DNA from: Chlamydiota bacterium
GTDB lineage: Bacteria > Chlamydiota > Chlamydiia > Chlamydiales > JAAKFR01
Direction: 5' to 3'
Length of the DNA: 52,088 nt
Assembly (NCBI GenBank): GCA_013287335.1
Contig: JABDDZ010000004.1
Coordinates: forward strand, 1 to 52,088
The notes beneath the pieces are model-generated. The model did no database searches, was not told where the DNA came from, and was given only the letters and a program-made list of their open reading frames with translations. How positions within the stretch are numbered: position 1 is the first letter of the stretch; every line of letters begins with the position of its first letter. A program made the position numbers and the translations under genes. Shown here in pieces: positions 16,855-26,500 of this stretch.

Positions 16855-17436
16855 ATGTTTCGTCGCCCAGGAAAAAACAATGAAAAAGAGAGCATCACCT
16901 CTCTTTACCAGGATGAGCCCCCTCGCTCCCCCTCCTATCCTTATGGATCAGCAACTAAAGAAAGTAGCCCTAGGGTTTTCGAACCCCCCGCAGCTTCCTC
17001 TCTTCCTAAAGGGTTAGAGGAGCGCACCTGGCAATCCAATGAGAATTGGAGCGCCCCAAAGACAACTCCTCTCCCCTTCCAGGGAGCCCAAAAAGAGGAG
17101 GAGCCCGAAACAACCCTTGGAGAGGGAGTCACTTTCCGAGGCGAGCTCCGTTTTGAACGGCTATTGCGGATAGATGGATTTTTTGAAGGGGAGCTTCTCT
17201 CTAAAGGGAAGGTCATTGTCGGTCCAAAAGGAAGCGTCAAAGCCAACCTCAATCTGAGAGAGGCGATCATCGAAGGAAAGGTAGTTGGAAATATCACTGT
17301 TGAGGGAAGGCTTGAGTTGCGGCAAGGGGCTTCTGTTGAGGGAGATATCAAGGCTGCATCTCTAAGCGTTGATGATGGCGTGCGTATCATTGGGCTTGTT
17401 GAAGTGGACCCCCCATCAGACAACCCAGCCTCCTAG
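16855..17436 (+). CDS. Bactofilin, polymer-forming cytoskeletal protein
   Basis: The protein has 193 residues. A disordered, proline- and serine-rich N-terminal third (to about residue 85) is followed by a bactofilin beta-helix core. The core has regular short repeats: LGEGVTFRGEL, LLRIDGFFEGEL, SKGKVIVGPKGSVKANL, REAIIEGKVVGNI, RLELRQGASVEGDI. Bactofilins polymerise without nucleotide and help shape cells; the chlamydial homologue has been reported to form membrane-associated rings that set cell size. The gene lies 27 bases behind dnaA on the same strand and is followed by a hairpin repeat at 17441 that probably acts as terminator. Confidence 0.93.
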   Translation: MFRRPGKNNEKESITSLYQDEPPRSPSYPYGSATKESSPRVFEPPAASSLPKGLEERTWQSNENWSAPKTTPLPFQGAQKEEEPETTLGEGVTFRGELRFERLLRIDGFFEGELLSKGKVIVGPKGSVKANLNLREAIIEGKVVGNITVEGRLELRQGASVEGDIKAASLSVDDGVRIIGLVEVDPPSDNPAS

Positions 17437-17440
17437 CCCA

Positions 17441-17473
17441 TTTGGAGTGCGGAGACTTGTCTCCGCTTTTTTA
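17441..17473 (+). repeat. Third copy of the GGAGTGCGG hairpin repeat, likely terminator of bactofilin
   Basis: TTTGGAGTGCGGAGACTTGT continues into CTCCGCTTTTTT. The stem is GCGGAGAC/GTCTCCGC and ends in a run of T, so the sequence can serve as a rho-independent terminator 5 bases behind the bactofilin stop codon. Relative to the copies at 13698 and 13769, a T-A pair of the stem has become A-T, a compensatory change that keeps the hairpin. Confidence 0.8.
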
Positions 17474-17525
17474 CGGTCTATTAAACCTTGCAAAAATGCA
17501 ATAGCATCTTTAAAATGCAAGGTAT

Positions 17526-18761
17526 ATGCATTATCTTCCCCGTCACATAGAAAAGCAGATCGTTGAATCCTCAAAATATTTTAAAGCGATTCTTCTCCTT
17601 GGGGCTCGCCAGGTCGGAAAAAGCACTCTTCTCTTCCATCTCTTTCCAGATATGAAGACTATTGTCTTTGATCCCATCCAGGATATCTATAGAGCGCGCG
17701 CTGATCCCGAGCTTTTTCTAGAATCCTTCCCGGCCCCTCTGGTGTTAGATGAGGTGCAGTATGTCCCTGAGCTTTTAGCATCTCTTAAGCGAAAAATGGA
17801 TAAAAGCGATCTAAAAGGACAATATTTTTTAACAGGCTCGCAAAATTTTAGCATGCTTCGCTCAATAGCCGAAAGTATGGCAGGACGTGTGGCCATTTTT
17901 CATCTCGACAATTTTACTCCCCAAGAAATTCTGGGTAGAGGAGATGCGGAAGGATGGCTTCCGAGCTACCTCGAAAACCCCGAAAGTTTTTATAGGGGAC
18001 GAGAGACTTTTCCACCTCCTTTTCCACCACTTGTGGAATTCCTCTTTAGAGGGACCTTTCCCGCAACTGTTGATTTTCCTACCTCGCAAATCCCCCGCTA
18101 CTTTCGTTCCTATCTACAAACCTATGTCGAACGTGATGTGAGGGTTCAAGAAGATATTCGTCAAACCGCCGAATTTGATCGATTTTTGGGGATCATCGCC
18201 TCACTTACAGCACAAGAAATAAATGCCTCCCAACTTGGCCGTGAAATTGGGATTTCTCCTCATACGGCACGTCGTTGGCTCGATCTCCTCTCTTTCACCT
18301 ATCAATGGCATGAGCTTCTTCCTTACCATGGCAACACCATTAAGAGAATAAGTGGAAAAAAGAAGGGCTACTTTAAGGATTCGGGTTTTGCCTGCTATCT
18401 CCAAAAAATTGAATCTCCCGAAGGATTAGCCGTAAGCCCAAGACTTGGAGCGCTATTTGAAACCTGGGTGGTAGCCTATATTCATCAACAGTCTGCTACC
18501 CTTTCTGTTCCCCCTAATGCTTATCATTGGCGGACGGCCGGAGGGAGCGAAGTAGATCTCATTTTAGAAAGAGATGGGAAACTCTATCCCATTGAAATAA
18601 AATGTAAAACACATCTCACAAAAGCCGATCTTACGGGCCTTAGAGCTTTTCGAGAAACCTATTCACAAAATGCTATCATGCCAGCTCTTGTTATCCACGC
18701 AGGATCAGAGGCTTTCATGCTGGACAAAGAGACCTTTGCAATCCCCTGGAATCTTTTATAA
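17526..18761 (+). CDS. AAA ATPase with DUF4143 domain
   Basis: The 411-residue product is a typical member of a widespread family of unclear function. The N-terminal AAA_14 domain has LLGARQVGKSTLL (Walker A), LVLDEVQYVPELL (Walker B) and the sensor-like FLTGSQNF. A winged-helix-like middle follows (ASQLGREIGISPHTARRWLDLL). The C-terminal DUF4143 part ends in a nuclease-like core, GGSEVDLILERDGKLYPIEIKC, which has the D...ExK pattern of restriction-type folds. These genes spread horizontally in bacteria and archaea, sometimes near toxin-antitoxin loci. It has no counterpart here in C. trachomatis gene order as I remember it, so it marks the start of an accessory block. Confidence 0.9.
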   Translation: MHYLPRHIEKQIVESSKYFKAILLLGARQVGKSTLLFHLFPDMKTIVFDPIQDIYRARADPELFLESFPAPLVLDEVQYVPELLASLKRKMDKSDLKGQYFLTGSQNFSMLRSIAESMAGRVAIFHLDNFTPQEILGRGDAEGWLPSYLENPESFYRGRETFPPPFPPLVEFLFRGTFPATVDFPTSQIPRYFRSYLQTYVERDVRVQEDIRQTAEFDRFLGIIASLTAQEINASQLGREIGISPHTARRWLDLLSFTYQWHELLPYHGNTIKRISGKKKGYFKDSGFACYLQKIESPEGLAVSPRLGALFETWVVAYIHQQSATLSVPPNAYHWRTAGGSEVDLILERDGKLYPIEIKCKTHLTKADLTGLRAFRETYSQNAIMPALVIHAGSEAFMLDKETFAIPWNLL

Positions 18762-18775
18762 TTCTCTCCCTAGTT

Positions 18776-18812
18776 TAGAAAAAACTGTTTTTAAAAATTA
18801 TTTTGTGTTAAG
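18776..18812. repeat. Left copy of a 37-bp direct repeat
   Basis: This 37-base sequence, beginning TAGAAAAAACTG and ending TTTTGTGTTAAG, recurs exactly at 21236-21272, 2460 bases away in the same orientation. The left copy overlaps the stop codon of the FKBP-type gene; the right copy lies just before the F-box gene. The pair brackets two leftward genes. Confidence 0.9.
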
Positions 18813-20658
18813 ATTTTGATATGAGGTTCCAAAAAACCCGGTTGCAGATATACTCTTTATCCTTTTCTGCTTCAGCATCCAATGTTTCTGCTGGCTTTTC
18901 TAGAGTTGAAAGATACTTTAGATGGTCGCAAACTTTCGAAAAATCTAAATCAGAGCTTTGATTCAACCAAGCACCCCAACGACTACCAAACGTCCTTGCC
19001 ATTTTATAACTGGCATTTTCAACTTTTTCATAAAAATTTGGATCTTTAATCCAAGAAAGATCAACTGCTTTCAAATTCGGCAATGCTTTTTTGGATTGTT
19101 GAGGAACTTGATGCACAGTCACCTTTGCAATAAGAACAATACAAGGAGGAAGTGTAGTGAGGGCTCCATATGCAAGAGAAGGATGAATATAAAGAGTGCG
19201 TATTTCTCCTTCTCGCATTCCTTGTATTCCATGTGCAAAACCCGGAATGGTAGTAGAAAGTTTTACCCAACAGTTGTGATTTGCAGATAAAACATTCCCA
19301 TAACTATCTTCTATGACATAACTTATTAGAAGTTGATCAGATGAATCAACTATTTTACCATCACCGACCTTCATTTGCTCAAAATAGAGATAGCTTGGTG
19401 CAATTACGTTAAGGTTTTTTGTTTGAGGCATAGTTGCAAACCAGGAATCAGCAAATTGAAGATTTAATCGAGCTCTCTTTAAGTTACTAAGAGAACCAGG
19501 CATTACATGTGTTGTCCCTGTTGCTATTTCAGAAGGAGCACCTCGGCAGAATGCCTTAATAAACTCTGCCACTGTCTCAGAATCTAACTGAGAACTCATA
19601 TACCATAAAGCATCCGCTATTACTTCCTCTGCTTTTGCATTTAATTCAAGTGCATCAAAAGAAAAAGGCAATGTACAAATAACAACAGGTGTTTCACTTG
19701 TGATTTTTTTTAAAATGTATTCAAAAAAATCAGGACGATTAAGCAGGGCTTTGATTCTGTCTTGAGAATTTTCTAAATTGTCTATTAATTGTTGATTATT
19801 AATATTTTTATAAGCACCGAATACAAATTTTGGCTTTTCTATTGCTAAGAGTGTTAGAAATTTTTCATAACGCGATAAAATAGCATTTAGCTCTTCCTCC
19901 AAATTAGAAAACCCTAAGCCGGGTTTGATAAAAAGCATTTCACCTAATTCAGATGCTTTAGTTCCCGATTGAGACAAAAAAAGAGTTTTAAGCTGCATAT
20001 CATCCCATTGAACAACCCCTTTTTGACCCATTAAATTGCTATAAGGAGCGAAAGGAGGATTATCATTATTCAATAGTACATTTTGTATTTTTTCTGCTCG
20101 GCTATGCATTAAACTGTTATAAGAGCCAAAGCCGAGAACAATCCCCGTTAATACTTTGTCTCCGCGGAGAATACTGTCAAGGGGCTCTCCTGAATTGACA
20201 ATGTGCCCAACCAATTGCTCTGCTTCAATTGTTGGGCCTAAGACGTATCGAAAAAGATCAATATTATTTTCAATTTCTTTAAGGAGCTTAGGAACATTGA
20301 TAAAAAGTAATTCATAAACTGGTGTATAAGATTGTTGATACTGAATATCTGTTGCTTTAAGAACAAAATCCTTTTGTTTAGGACAGATTTTATTCCATAT
20401 CTTGATTGCTTCTCGGGCACAAATATCTATTTGAAAATTTATATTCTGAGGAACGATTAAATTCCCAAGAGGGGGAATATTCATTTGTGATATAGGCTTA
20501 GACCCTTCAAGAACATATCCATACTCTGCATGGGTAAACATCATCTTAAAAAACTGATTCAGAACAAAATAGTCTTGAGCATTATCAATTTTTAAAGCAG
20601 CAGCGCGTGCATCTGCACAAAAAGTCAGAAATAAGATTACGTTTAAAACCCATCTCAT
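18808..20658 (-). CDS. Secreted protein with C-terminal FKBP-type peptidyl-prolyl isomerase domain
   Basis: The 616-residue protein starts with a signal peptide (about residues 1-19, LNVILFLTFCADARA). A large N-terminal region of about 400 residues is unfamiliar to me. An FKBP-type domain at about residues 415-518 shows GDGKIVDSSDQLLISYVI, the IPGFAHGIQGMREGEIRTLY core and LAYGALTTLPPCIVLIAKV. FKBP domains of this kind (Mip-like) catalyse proline isomerisation in the periplasm or at the surface and aid infection in several intracellular pathogens. The host protein is much larger than Mip. The downstream end lies inside a 37-bp direct repeat, and the next gene upstream encodes a small Cys-rich exported protein, a possible client. 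Confidence 0.85.
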   Translation of the reverse strand: MRWVLNVILFLTFCADARAAALKIDNAQDYFVLNQFFKMMFTHAEYGYVLEGSKPISQMNIPPLGNLIVPQNINFQIDICAREAIKIWNKICPKQKDFVLKATDIQYQQSYTPVYELLFINVPKLLKEIENNIDLFRYVLGPTIEAEQLVGHIVNSGEPLDSILRGDKVLTGIVLGFGSYNSLMHSRAEKIQNVLLNNDNPPFAPYSNLMGQKGVVQWDDMQLKTLFLSQSGTKASELGEMLFIKPGLGFSNLEEELNAILSRYEKFLTLLAIEKPKFVFGAYKNINNQQLIDNLENSQDRIKALLNRPDFFEYILKKITSETPVVICTLPFSFDALELNAKAEEVIADALWYMSSQLDSETVAEFIKAFCRGAPSEIATGTTHVMPGSLSNLKRARLNLQFADSWFATMPQTKNLNVIAPSYLYFEQMKVGDGKIVDSSDQLLISYVIEDSYGNVLSANHNCWVKLSTTIPGFAHGIQGMREGEIRTLYIHPSLAYGALTTLPPCIVLIAKVTVHQVPQQSKKALPNLKAVDLSWIKDPNFYEKVENASYKMARTFGSRWGAWLNQSSDLDFSKVCDHLKYLSTLEKPAETLDAEAEKDKEYICNRVFWNLISKS

Positions 20659-20730
20659 AAAAAAGCCTTTGAGTTTAGTGATTGAGCCACTATTTTTCCT
20701 AAAACATTAGCAAAAATAGTGGCTTCATTT

Positions 20731-21072
20731 TTAGCTTCCATACTTACAGCAATAACCATCGCAGTAGAATTCGCAATCAAAAGCTGCACAGCCGCCACAG
20801 CAGGGGCAAGCGCGGGTATGGCCATTTCTACAGCTATACCAGCCACCTGCTTTCACAGTCCATTGCTCTCCGTTTTTGTATAAAGCGTGAACAGCTAATA
20901 AATTGCCCTGATAGTTCACCATTATTCCTTCAGGGGAAATAATAAGATTCTCAAATGGAAGAGTCAATACAACTTCTTCTAATTTAGCCATATCAGCTAT
21001 ATTTTTAGCTTGAATGGCGGGGCTGGGTATTATTGCAATTAATAGCATCAGTGGGTAAAGTACTTTTTTCAT
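20731..21072 (-). CDS. Small exported cysteine-rich protein
   Basis: The 113-residue product has a signal peptide (about residues 1-22, ending PSPAIQA), a short middle part, and a tail packed with cysteines: CRNGHTRACPCCGGC, then DCEFYCDGYCCKYGS. Ten cysteines in the last 33 residues suggest disulphide cross-linking or metal binding. I recognise no family. It could be a small structural envelope protein, in line with the disulphide-linked outer envelope of chlamydiae. It shares strand with the FKBP-type isomerase 72 bases downstream and lies with it between two 37-bp direct repeats. Confidence 0.7.
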   Translation of the reverse strand: MKKVLYPLMLLIAIIPSPAIQAKNIADMAKLEEVVLTLPFENLIISPEGIMVNYQGNLLAVHALYKNGEQWTVKAGGWYSCRNGHTRACPCCGGCAAFDCEFYCDGYCCKYGS

Positions 21073-21235
21073 AAAAAACCTCTAAATTCAATCAATATTT
21101 CTCGACACAATTTTATTGCTAACCTCCAAATTTGAGCATTTAACATTTGTGGATCTTAAAGATTTATTTATAAAGAAAATTAATGCAACATTTTTTTTGA
21201 AAAAAGATTTGAAAGTTCCAAACAATCGCTATGTA

Positions 21236-21272
21236 TAGAAAAAACTGTTTTTAAAAATTATTTTGTGTTAAG
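21236..21272. repeat. Right copy of the 37-bp direct repeat
   Basis: Identical to 18776-18812. It ends 30 bases before the start of the F-box gene, so it may also contribute to that gene's promoter region. The 230-base gap 21073-21302 holds nothing else I can name. Confidence 0.9.
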
Positions 21273-21302
21273 GTTTAATTAAAATTAAAGGTTTTTATTC
21301 AA

Positions 21303-22886
21303 ATGCTATGTTCTTTTAACGAGCCTAATAAGGAGGTATCTTATTTTCATTACATACCTCCAGCCATTACTCTTATTAGCGCCCTTGGAACCATTTTAGC
21401 GATTATCACCCTCCTTGGAGCCTATCAGATGATTGGCGTTGGGACCATCAACCAGATAGTCATTCCCGTTGCTTGGGGGGTATTTTTCCTCAGCCTTACC
21501 ACTTTTATCACCTTTGCTCTTCTCTCTGCTTCTCTCTGCCTTCCTACAAAAAAAGATCCTTCACTTATTCCGGCGACGAGACCCTTACCACCTAACAACA
21601 TAAAACAGACTACCCCAAATCCAAAAAGTATACCTCAAGTTGAAAAGAGCAGGCTCTCGCAAGAGAATGACAAGGCTTTTCTAAGTCCAAAAAGTGCACC
21701 AAAAGTTGAACAAGAAAGAGAGGTCTCTCCTTCTGGATTGTATGCATTACCTGATGAAACCCTCCTTCATCTTTTTAGCTTCTTGCCAACCTACAGCCTC
21801 TACACTGTTAGAGAGGTCTCTCAACGTTTTCGCGCAATAGTAGAAGAGGATGGCCTCTGGCAAGAGAGAGGGGAACGTCTAAATCGTTCTTTGGGCCCTG
21901 AGGCTAGTTTTTTTGGGCATTCTGACAAGCTTCGAGTCAAGCCCTGGAGGGATCAATCCTGGTTTAACGCATGGCGTATAGCTCAAGCCAAGGACCAAAC
22001 TTCTGTGAGAGAAGGAAGCTCTTTTATAATTAAAGATGGGCAATTTTACTCTTCAGATAGACAGGGCCTCTCTGCCACTTCCTGCGATGGAGATTATCAA
22101 AGAAAGTTTTATACATTATCTTTTTTGCAGGCAGATCTTTCTCGTGAGAACAGCTGCTTTGACGTCAGAGGAGATAGGGGCGTCATAGTAAATCCCCAAA
22201 CCAAAAAACTCACTTTCTTCTCACTCTCTTTGGGAACGGAATATACTCCTTCCTGTTTTGATGGAGAAGAGATTCGGACACTTCATTTAGGTGAAGAGGG
22301 ATCTTTGCTGACAGGAATGGCACAGGGGGGCATTAAACTCTGGAAAATTGTTGATCAACAATATCAATGCATAAAAGACCTACCTCATGAGATAGAAGCA
22401 TTGACGATACGCCATTCGAAAAGCTGGATAGCATGTATTATTCCAAAAGAAGAAAGTTATGAGATCCTGTTAGAAAATCCCACTGTAAAAGGATTGTTAA
22501 AGTCCATCCCTAGAAACCCATCATGCGCACCCCCCTCTTTTGATCTATCCGATGAGTTTTTAGTGATTGGTTATGATAATAAAATTTATATTTTTGATTT
22601 TAAAAATCACCCTACCACATTCCCTTGCGCCATGCATACCATCCCATGGGCTGAAATCCATTCAGTAGAGATTGTTGATAAAGAGCTTCATCTAGCATTC
22701 TCAAGAAAGGGTGTAGGGGTAAATGAAGATGGAACAGCTCATTGGGTATACTCAAGGTCGTTTGACTCTCTCACTGACGATCACATCTCCTATATAGATT
22801 TGAGTCTATATACCTACCCTCTTAGCAATATAAGCGAAAAATTTGATCTCTATGCAGAGAATACTCGAAAATCATTGTCTGTCTGA
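21303..22886 (+). CDS. Inc-like membrane protein with F-box domain
   Basis: The 527-residue product begins with two closely spaced hydrophobic segments (about residues 17-80) of the Inc type, then a charged linker. An F-box follows at about residues 146-192: LPDETLLHLFSFLPTYSLYT, then REVSQRFRAIVEEDGLWQER. The remaining 330 residues look beta-rich with WD/propeller-like patches (GGIKLWKIVDQQY, FLVIGYDNKIYIFDF), as in eukaryotic F-box substrate receptors. F-box proteins recruit targets to SCF ubiquitin ligases and are eukaryote-like effectors in amoeba-associated bacteria. A membrane-anchored form would place ubiquitin ligase recruitment at the inclusion surface; that is inference. Its 3' end overlaps the convergent comF by 15 bases. 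Confidence 0.85.
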   Translation: MLCSFNEPNKEVSYFHYIPPAITLISALGTILAIITLLGAYQMIGVGTINQIVIPVAWGVFFLSLTTFITFALLSASLCLPTKKDPSLIPATRPLPPNNIKQTTPNPKSIPQVEKSRLSQENDKAFLSPKSAPKVEQEREVSPSGLYALPDETLLHLFSFLPTYSLYTVREVSQRFRAIVEEDGLWQERGERLNRSLGPEASFFGHSDKLRVKPWRDQSWFNAWRIAQAKDQTSVREGSSFIIKDGQFYSSDRQGLSATSCDGDYQRKFYTLSFLQADLSRENSCFDVRGDRGVIVNPQTKKLTFFSLSLGTEYTPSCFDGEEIRTLHLGEEGSLLTGMAQGGIKLWKIVDQQYQCIKDLPHEIEALTIRHSKSWIACIIPKEESYEILLENPTVKGLLKSIPRNPSCAPPSFDLSDEFLVIGYDNKIYIFDFKNHPTTFPCAMHTIPWAEIHSVEIVDKELHLAFSRKGVGVNEDGTAHWVYSRSFDSLTDDHISYIDLSLYTYPLSNISEKFDLYAENTRKSLSV

Positions 22887-23561
22887 GAGAGGAGTGCGGG
22901 CGAGAGTGAGGGCGTAGAGTTTTTTGGGTTCTTTTTCGAGGAGTTTGCTCGCGCAGGCGTTGATTGTCGACCCAGTTGTCATCACATCATCGATAATAAG
23001 AATGGTCTTTTTCGAGAAGCTTTCTTTCGCTTTAAGCCGAAATTTTTCAGAAGAGAACTCTCGCTCAAGACGTGTTCGCCCAGCTTGCGGAGAGCCTAAA
23101 AATGATCTGGCAAGAAAATCTTTCACCTGCACATCTAGCATCTTTCCAAGGGCCTTGCCAAGCAGCCAACTTTGATTATAACCATAGACAAGAGAGCGGA
23201 GACCCACCCTGGGAACAGGAACGATAAGATCAGGCATCTCCCATCCAAGCCTTTCAAATTGTAGAAGCAAAAAGGGGGCGGCCATCTCTGCAAGAAATGA
23301 CATATTACTGTATTTAAGAGATTTAATTAACGTAGCAATGGGCCCAAAATAGTCAAATGCGCTGGCGGCCGAAATTTTGAAATTTTTGGCTTTGCGACAT
23401 GCTTTACAGGGAAATTGAACGCTTTCAAGAAAACAAAAGGGACAACGCGATTTGGGATTGATCAGTTCCAAAAAATGGAGACAAGCAGAGCAAAAGAGCT
23501 TTTCACATCTCTCCTGGCAGTGCAAGCAGGTCGATGGAAAAATAAAATTAAGAACTCTCAT
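22872..23561 (-). CDS. comF: ComF family phosphoribosyltransferase-like protein
   Basis: ComF proteins help import or process single-stranded DNA during natural transformation. The 229-residue product has the family plan: an N-terminal zinc-finger region with CLHCQERCEKLFCSAC and CPFCF...CKAC, then a phosphoribosyltransferase-type fold with the PRPP-loop ILIIDDVMTTGST near the C-terminus. Its start overlaps the end of the large AsmA-like gene upstream by 14 bases, so the two are co-transcribed. Whether the organism is naturally competent cannot be told from this window. Confidence 0.92.
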   Translation of the reverse strand: MRVLNFIFPSTCLHCQERCEKLFCSACLHFLELINPKSRCPFCFLESVQFPCKACRKAKNFKISAASAFDYFGPIATLIKSLKYSNMSFLAEMAAPFLLLQFERLGWEMPDLIVPVPRVGLRSLVYGYNQSWLLGKALGKMLDVQVKDFLARSFLGSPQAGRTRLEREFSSEKFRLKAKESFSKKTILIIDDVMTTGSTINACASKLLEKEPKKLYALTLARTPLSDRQ

Positions 23562-26500
23562 GCTTCTCTTTATGCCGAACCAAATGGTAGGAGGGTTTGT
23601 TTATCGTGCCCGAAACATTCATCGTTAAGAGCTCAACAAATTTCATTAAGAGATTATACTGCTTCATCTTTAAATTAATATTGAGCTTTCCTTCAAAATC
23701 GATATAAGAGGGAACATCTTTAGCGAGGAAAAAGCGAGATCTCTTTCCATCGCTATAGACCTCTTCTGTACGCACAAGGTCTATTTTTGCCTTATCAATT
23801 TTGTACCAGATCTGACCTCTGACAGGGACTAAAAGGGCAAAATCGAGCCCAATGCGGGATATTAAATCTGCCGGAATAAGCAGGATATTTGCAATAAACC
23901 CCTTTTTAGGATAATTGGAAAAAAGAATGTTTCCCTCCCCCCTAAATGTCTCAGGCGATCCCAAACTGCCCGAAAAATGGGAGAGCTCAAAATTATGCAC
24001 GAGAAGCGATTGGAAACTCTTCTTGGTTCTTTTTTTAGCCTTATTCCATGAGCGCAATCTTGCCGGCCTAAATCTAACAAGCCGCGCATGCGGAATATGG
24101 CAATTCCAGGAAAGCTCGCCCTTTGTAAAGAGAATCTCATCCATTAATAGATTCCCCCCACGGTCTTTGATCTCAACCTTTTTAAATTCAATAGAGGTAG
24201 GATTAAAATTAAGATGAGCTTCTAAACTCGATAATATCATTCCGCCAATCTCAAAATCTTTTCCAATTAAATTCCCTGAAAAGAGAAGATCTGAGGGCTC
24301 ATCTCTTGCAAAGCTAAAGCGGCCGCCCAGCTGATATCCCTTTCCGATTCCAGTTTTTTGGGTAAGATCGCGTAAAAATTTAGGCAGAAGGGGAGTATCT
24401 TTAAAGGAGTGGACAACCACTTTTCCAGAAAAAGCAATCCTTTTGGCCTCATCCCCCCCTTTCTCCTGGAGAAGTGAGGCCTCTATCCCCTGCAAGCTTC
24501 CATTGATCTTTTCAATTTCAAATTTACCTAGACGATTTTTATGCCAAAAAATATTTAGCGTCTTCTCTTCAACTTTTGGTTCGCAAATCGCGATGCTTCC
24601 TTTAGAGAGTTGCAAGCTCTCCGACTGAAAATTCACCCAAAGAGGAGTGTCTGAGATCTTTGTGAGTGTGCGGCAAAGAATTCCATTTTTATCAAAAACG
24701 CAGGAAAAATTTTCCAGGGCAAGAGCATGCTTACCCACAAAGTAGACTCCATCTTTCAAGGAGAGATGGACCCAGTAATTATCAGAAGCAACTTCAAATG
24801 AGATGCTTCCCTCCAAAGATTCCTCTTTTTTTAACTTTTCAAAAGAGTCCGTGAAATTTGAAGATAACGTGGGAATCAGCTGCTTTAATAGATGGCTCAT
24901 CCAGGGCAGACGTGCGGGAGGAAAACTAAAGTCAAAGCCCTCAAAGGTCAGCTTTGAGGAGGAGAGATCAAATCCGCACTTTCCAACGCGATAGACAATG
25001 GGAGGGAGAACATCTCCGGGCTTTCCAACTTCAACTTTAAGCCCCACAATATTCAACCCCTGCTCCGAGGAGAGTGTGCAGATAAGATTTTCCCCATCCC
25101 CTAGCTCTACTCCCCCCACCACCAGTCGTTCAAAAGAGGCTAATGTCTCCGCCTCAAAATGGAGAGGCGATCCAATCTCTTGCTTACAAGTTAGCCACCC
25201 TTGTCCGCCCAGTTTACCTTTAAGGCCAAATTTACAAAGAGCCTTCAAGAGCTCCTCCGGCAAAAATTTAAACTTGGTCATCTCACCCATATCAAGCGAG
25301 AAATCTGAGATCTGACATTTTAACCCAGAGCTCTTTTGAAACTCTCCTTCGATTGAAAAATGGCCTAGATCGACCACTTTAATTCCTAAAAAGGGAATCT
25401 CTAATCCTCTATCTAAAAAATAAAAATCTCCCATCACTTCCAGAATCCCCAAAGAGAAGTGATCGAGGCAGAGCCTCTCCTTTTCAAAGCTCCCCTCAAC
25501 TATCAACTCCCCAAGAGAGGCTTTATCCCATCCCACTTGAGGAGAGTGAAGCTGAAAGAGAAGTTCACTATTGCGATAGGAAAAGTTTGCTGCGAGAGTT
25601 CCATCTACCCTTTTTTGATCCAACTCTACCGGAAATTTCACCCCCATCCAAATAGCCAGGGAAGCTAAGTCGGCAAGAGAGGCATTAAGAGAAAAGTCCA
25701 ATAGGTCAATCTGATGCCAATTTATGAGTTCAAAATTGTTCAACTGGAGCTGAAAATCTCCGAAAGAGCTTTTGGATTTCTCAATGGTCACTATTTTTTT
25801 CCCATTAAGAGTTTGCGTTCCAAAGAGAATCCGCGACTCTCTTCCCTCCCCTGTTTTCAGGGTGATATCACCCCCAACATCAGCATTGGGAAGATGCGTT
25901 AAATGAAGGAAGTCCGCTTTGATTGCGACAGGAGTCTCTCCCTCCCTGCCACTGATTAAAATTCCCTCTCCACCCTCTATATTAACCTCTTTTTTTACTG
26001 CATCAAATTGAAAGGCAGAGGTGAAGTTGTTAACCTTAAAGGAAACTTTTGGAAGCATCTCTTGCGCATTAAAGCTTAAGTTTGAAAAACCAGCTATGCG
26101 CCCCTCTTTTAGCGTCACCTTTGGGCTAAAATGGTAAAGAAAGAAGATATCCCCCTTTCCGGTCGAAATCTCCCCCTCTATCGGAACTCTCCAAAAAGGA
26201 GCATCAGAGATATGAGAGAAAAACTTCTGAAAAGTCGGAAAGGGTCCGGCAGCAGAATCGACAGCTAAAGAGAGGTTCACATCTGTCAAACTATGGATTG
26301 TGATCGCGAGATCTCCCTTTAAAGTAAGGTTTTTCCATGCAGTCTCAATTGCATTAATCGAGATCTTATTCCCTTGGAAATCGACGCGTCCCTTTGCTTT
26401 GGGAAAATGGATATTGAAGTTTTTTTGAGTGTAGGAAAAATCCTCCAAAGGTAAAGAGCCATGGTGTTCTCGGGTGCGCAAATTAATGGAGTGAAAACCA

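Noticed and set aside
17526-18761. Transposase or integrase for the accessory block
   Set aside because: The gene encodes an AAA/DUF4143 ATPase; no recombinase motifs are present.
20655-20846. A 63-codon leftward open frame overlapping the Cys-rich gene
   Set aside because: It lies in another frame of the Cys-rich gene's end and the following gap, and lacks a signal or family resemblance.
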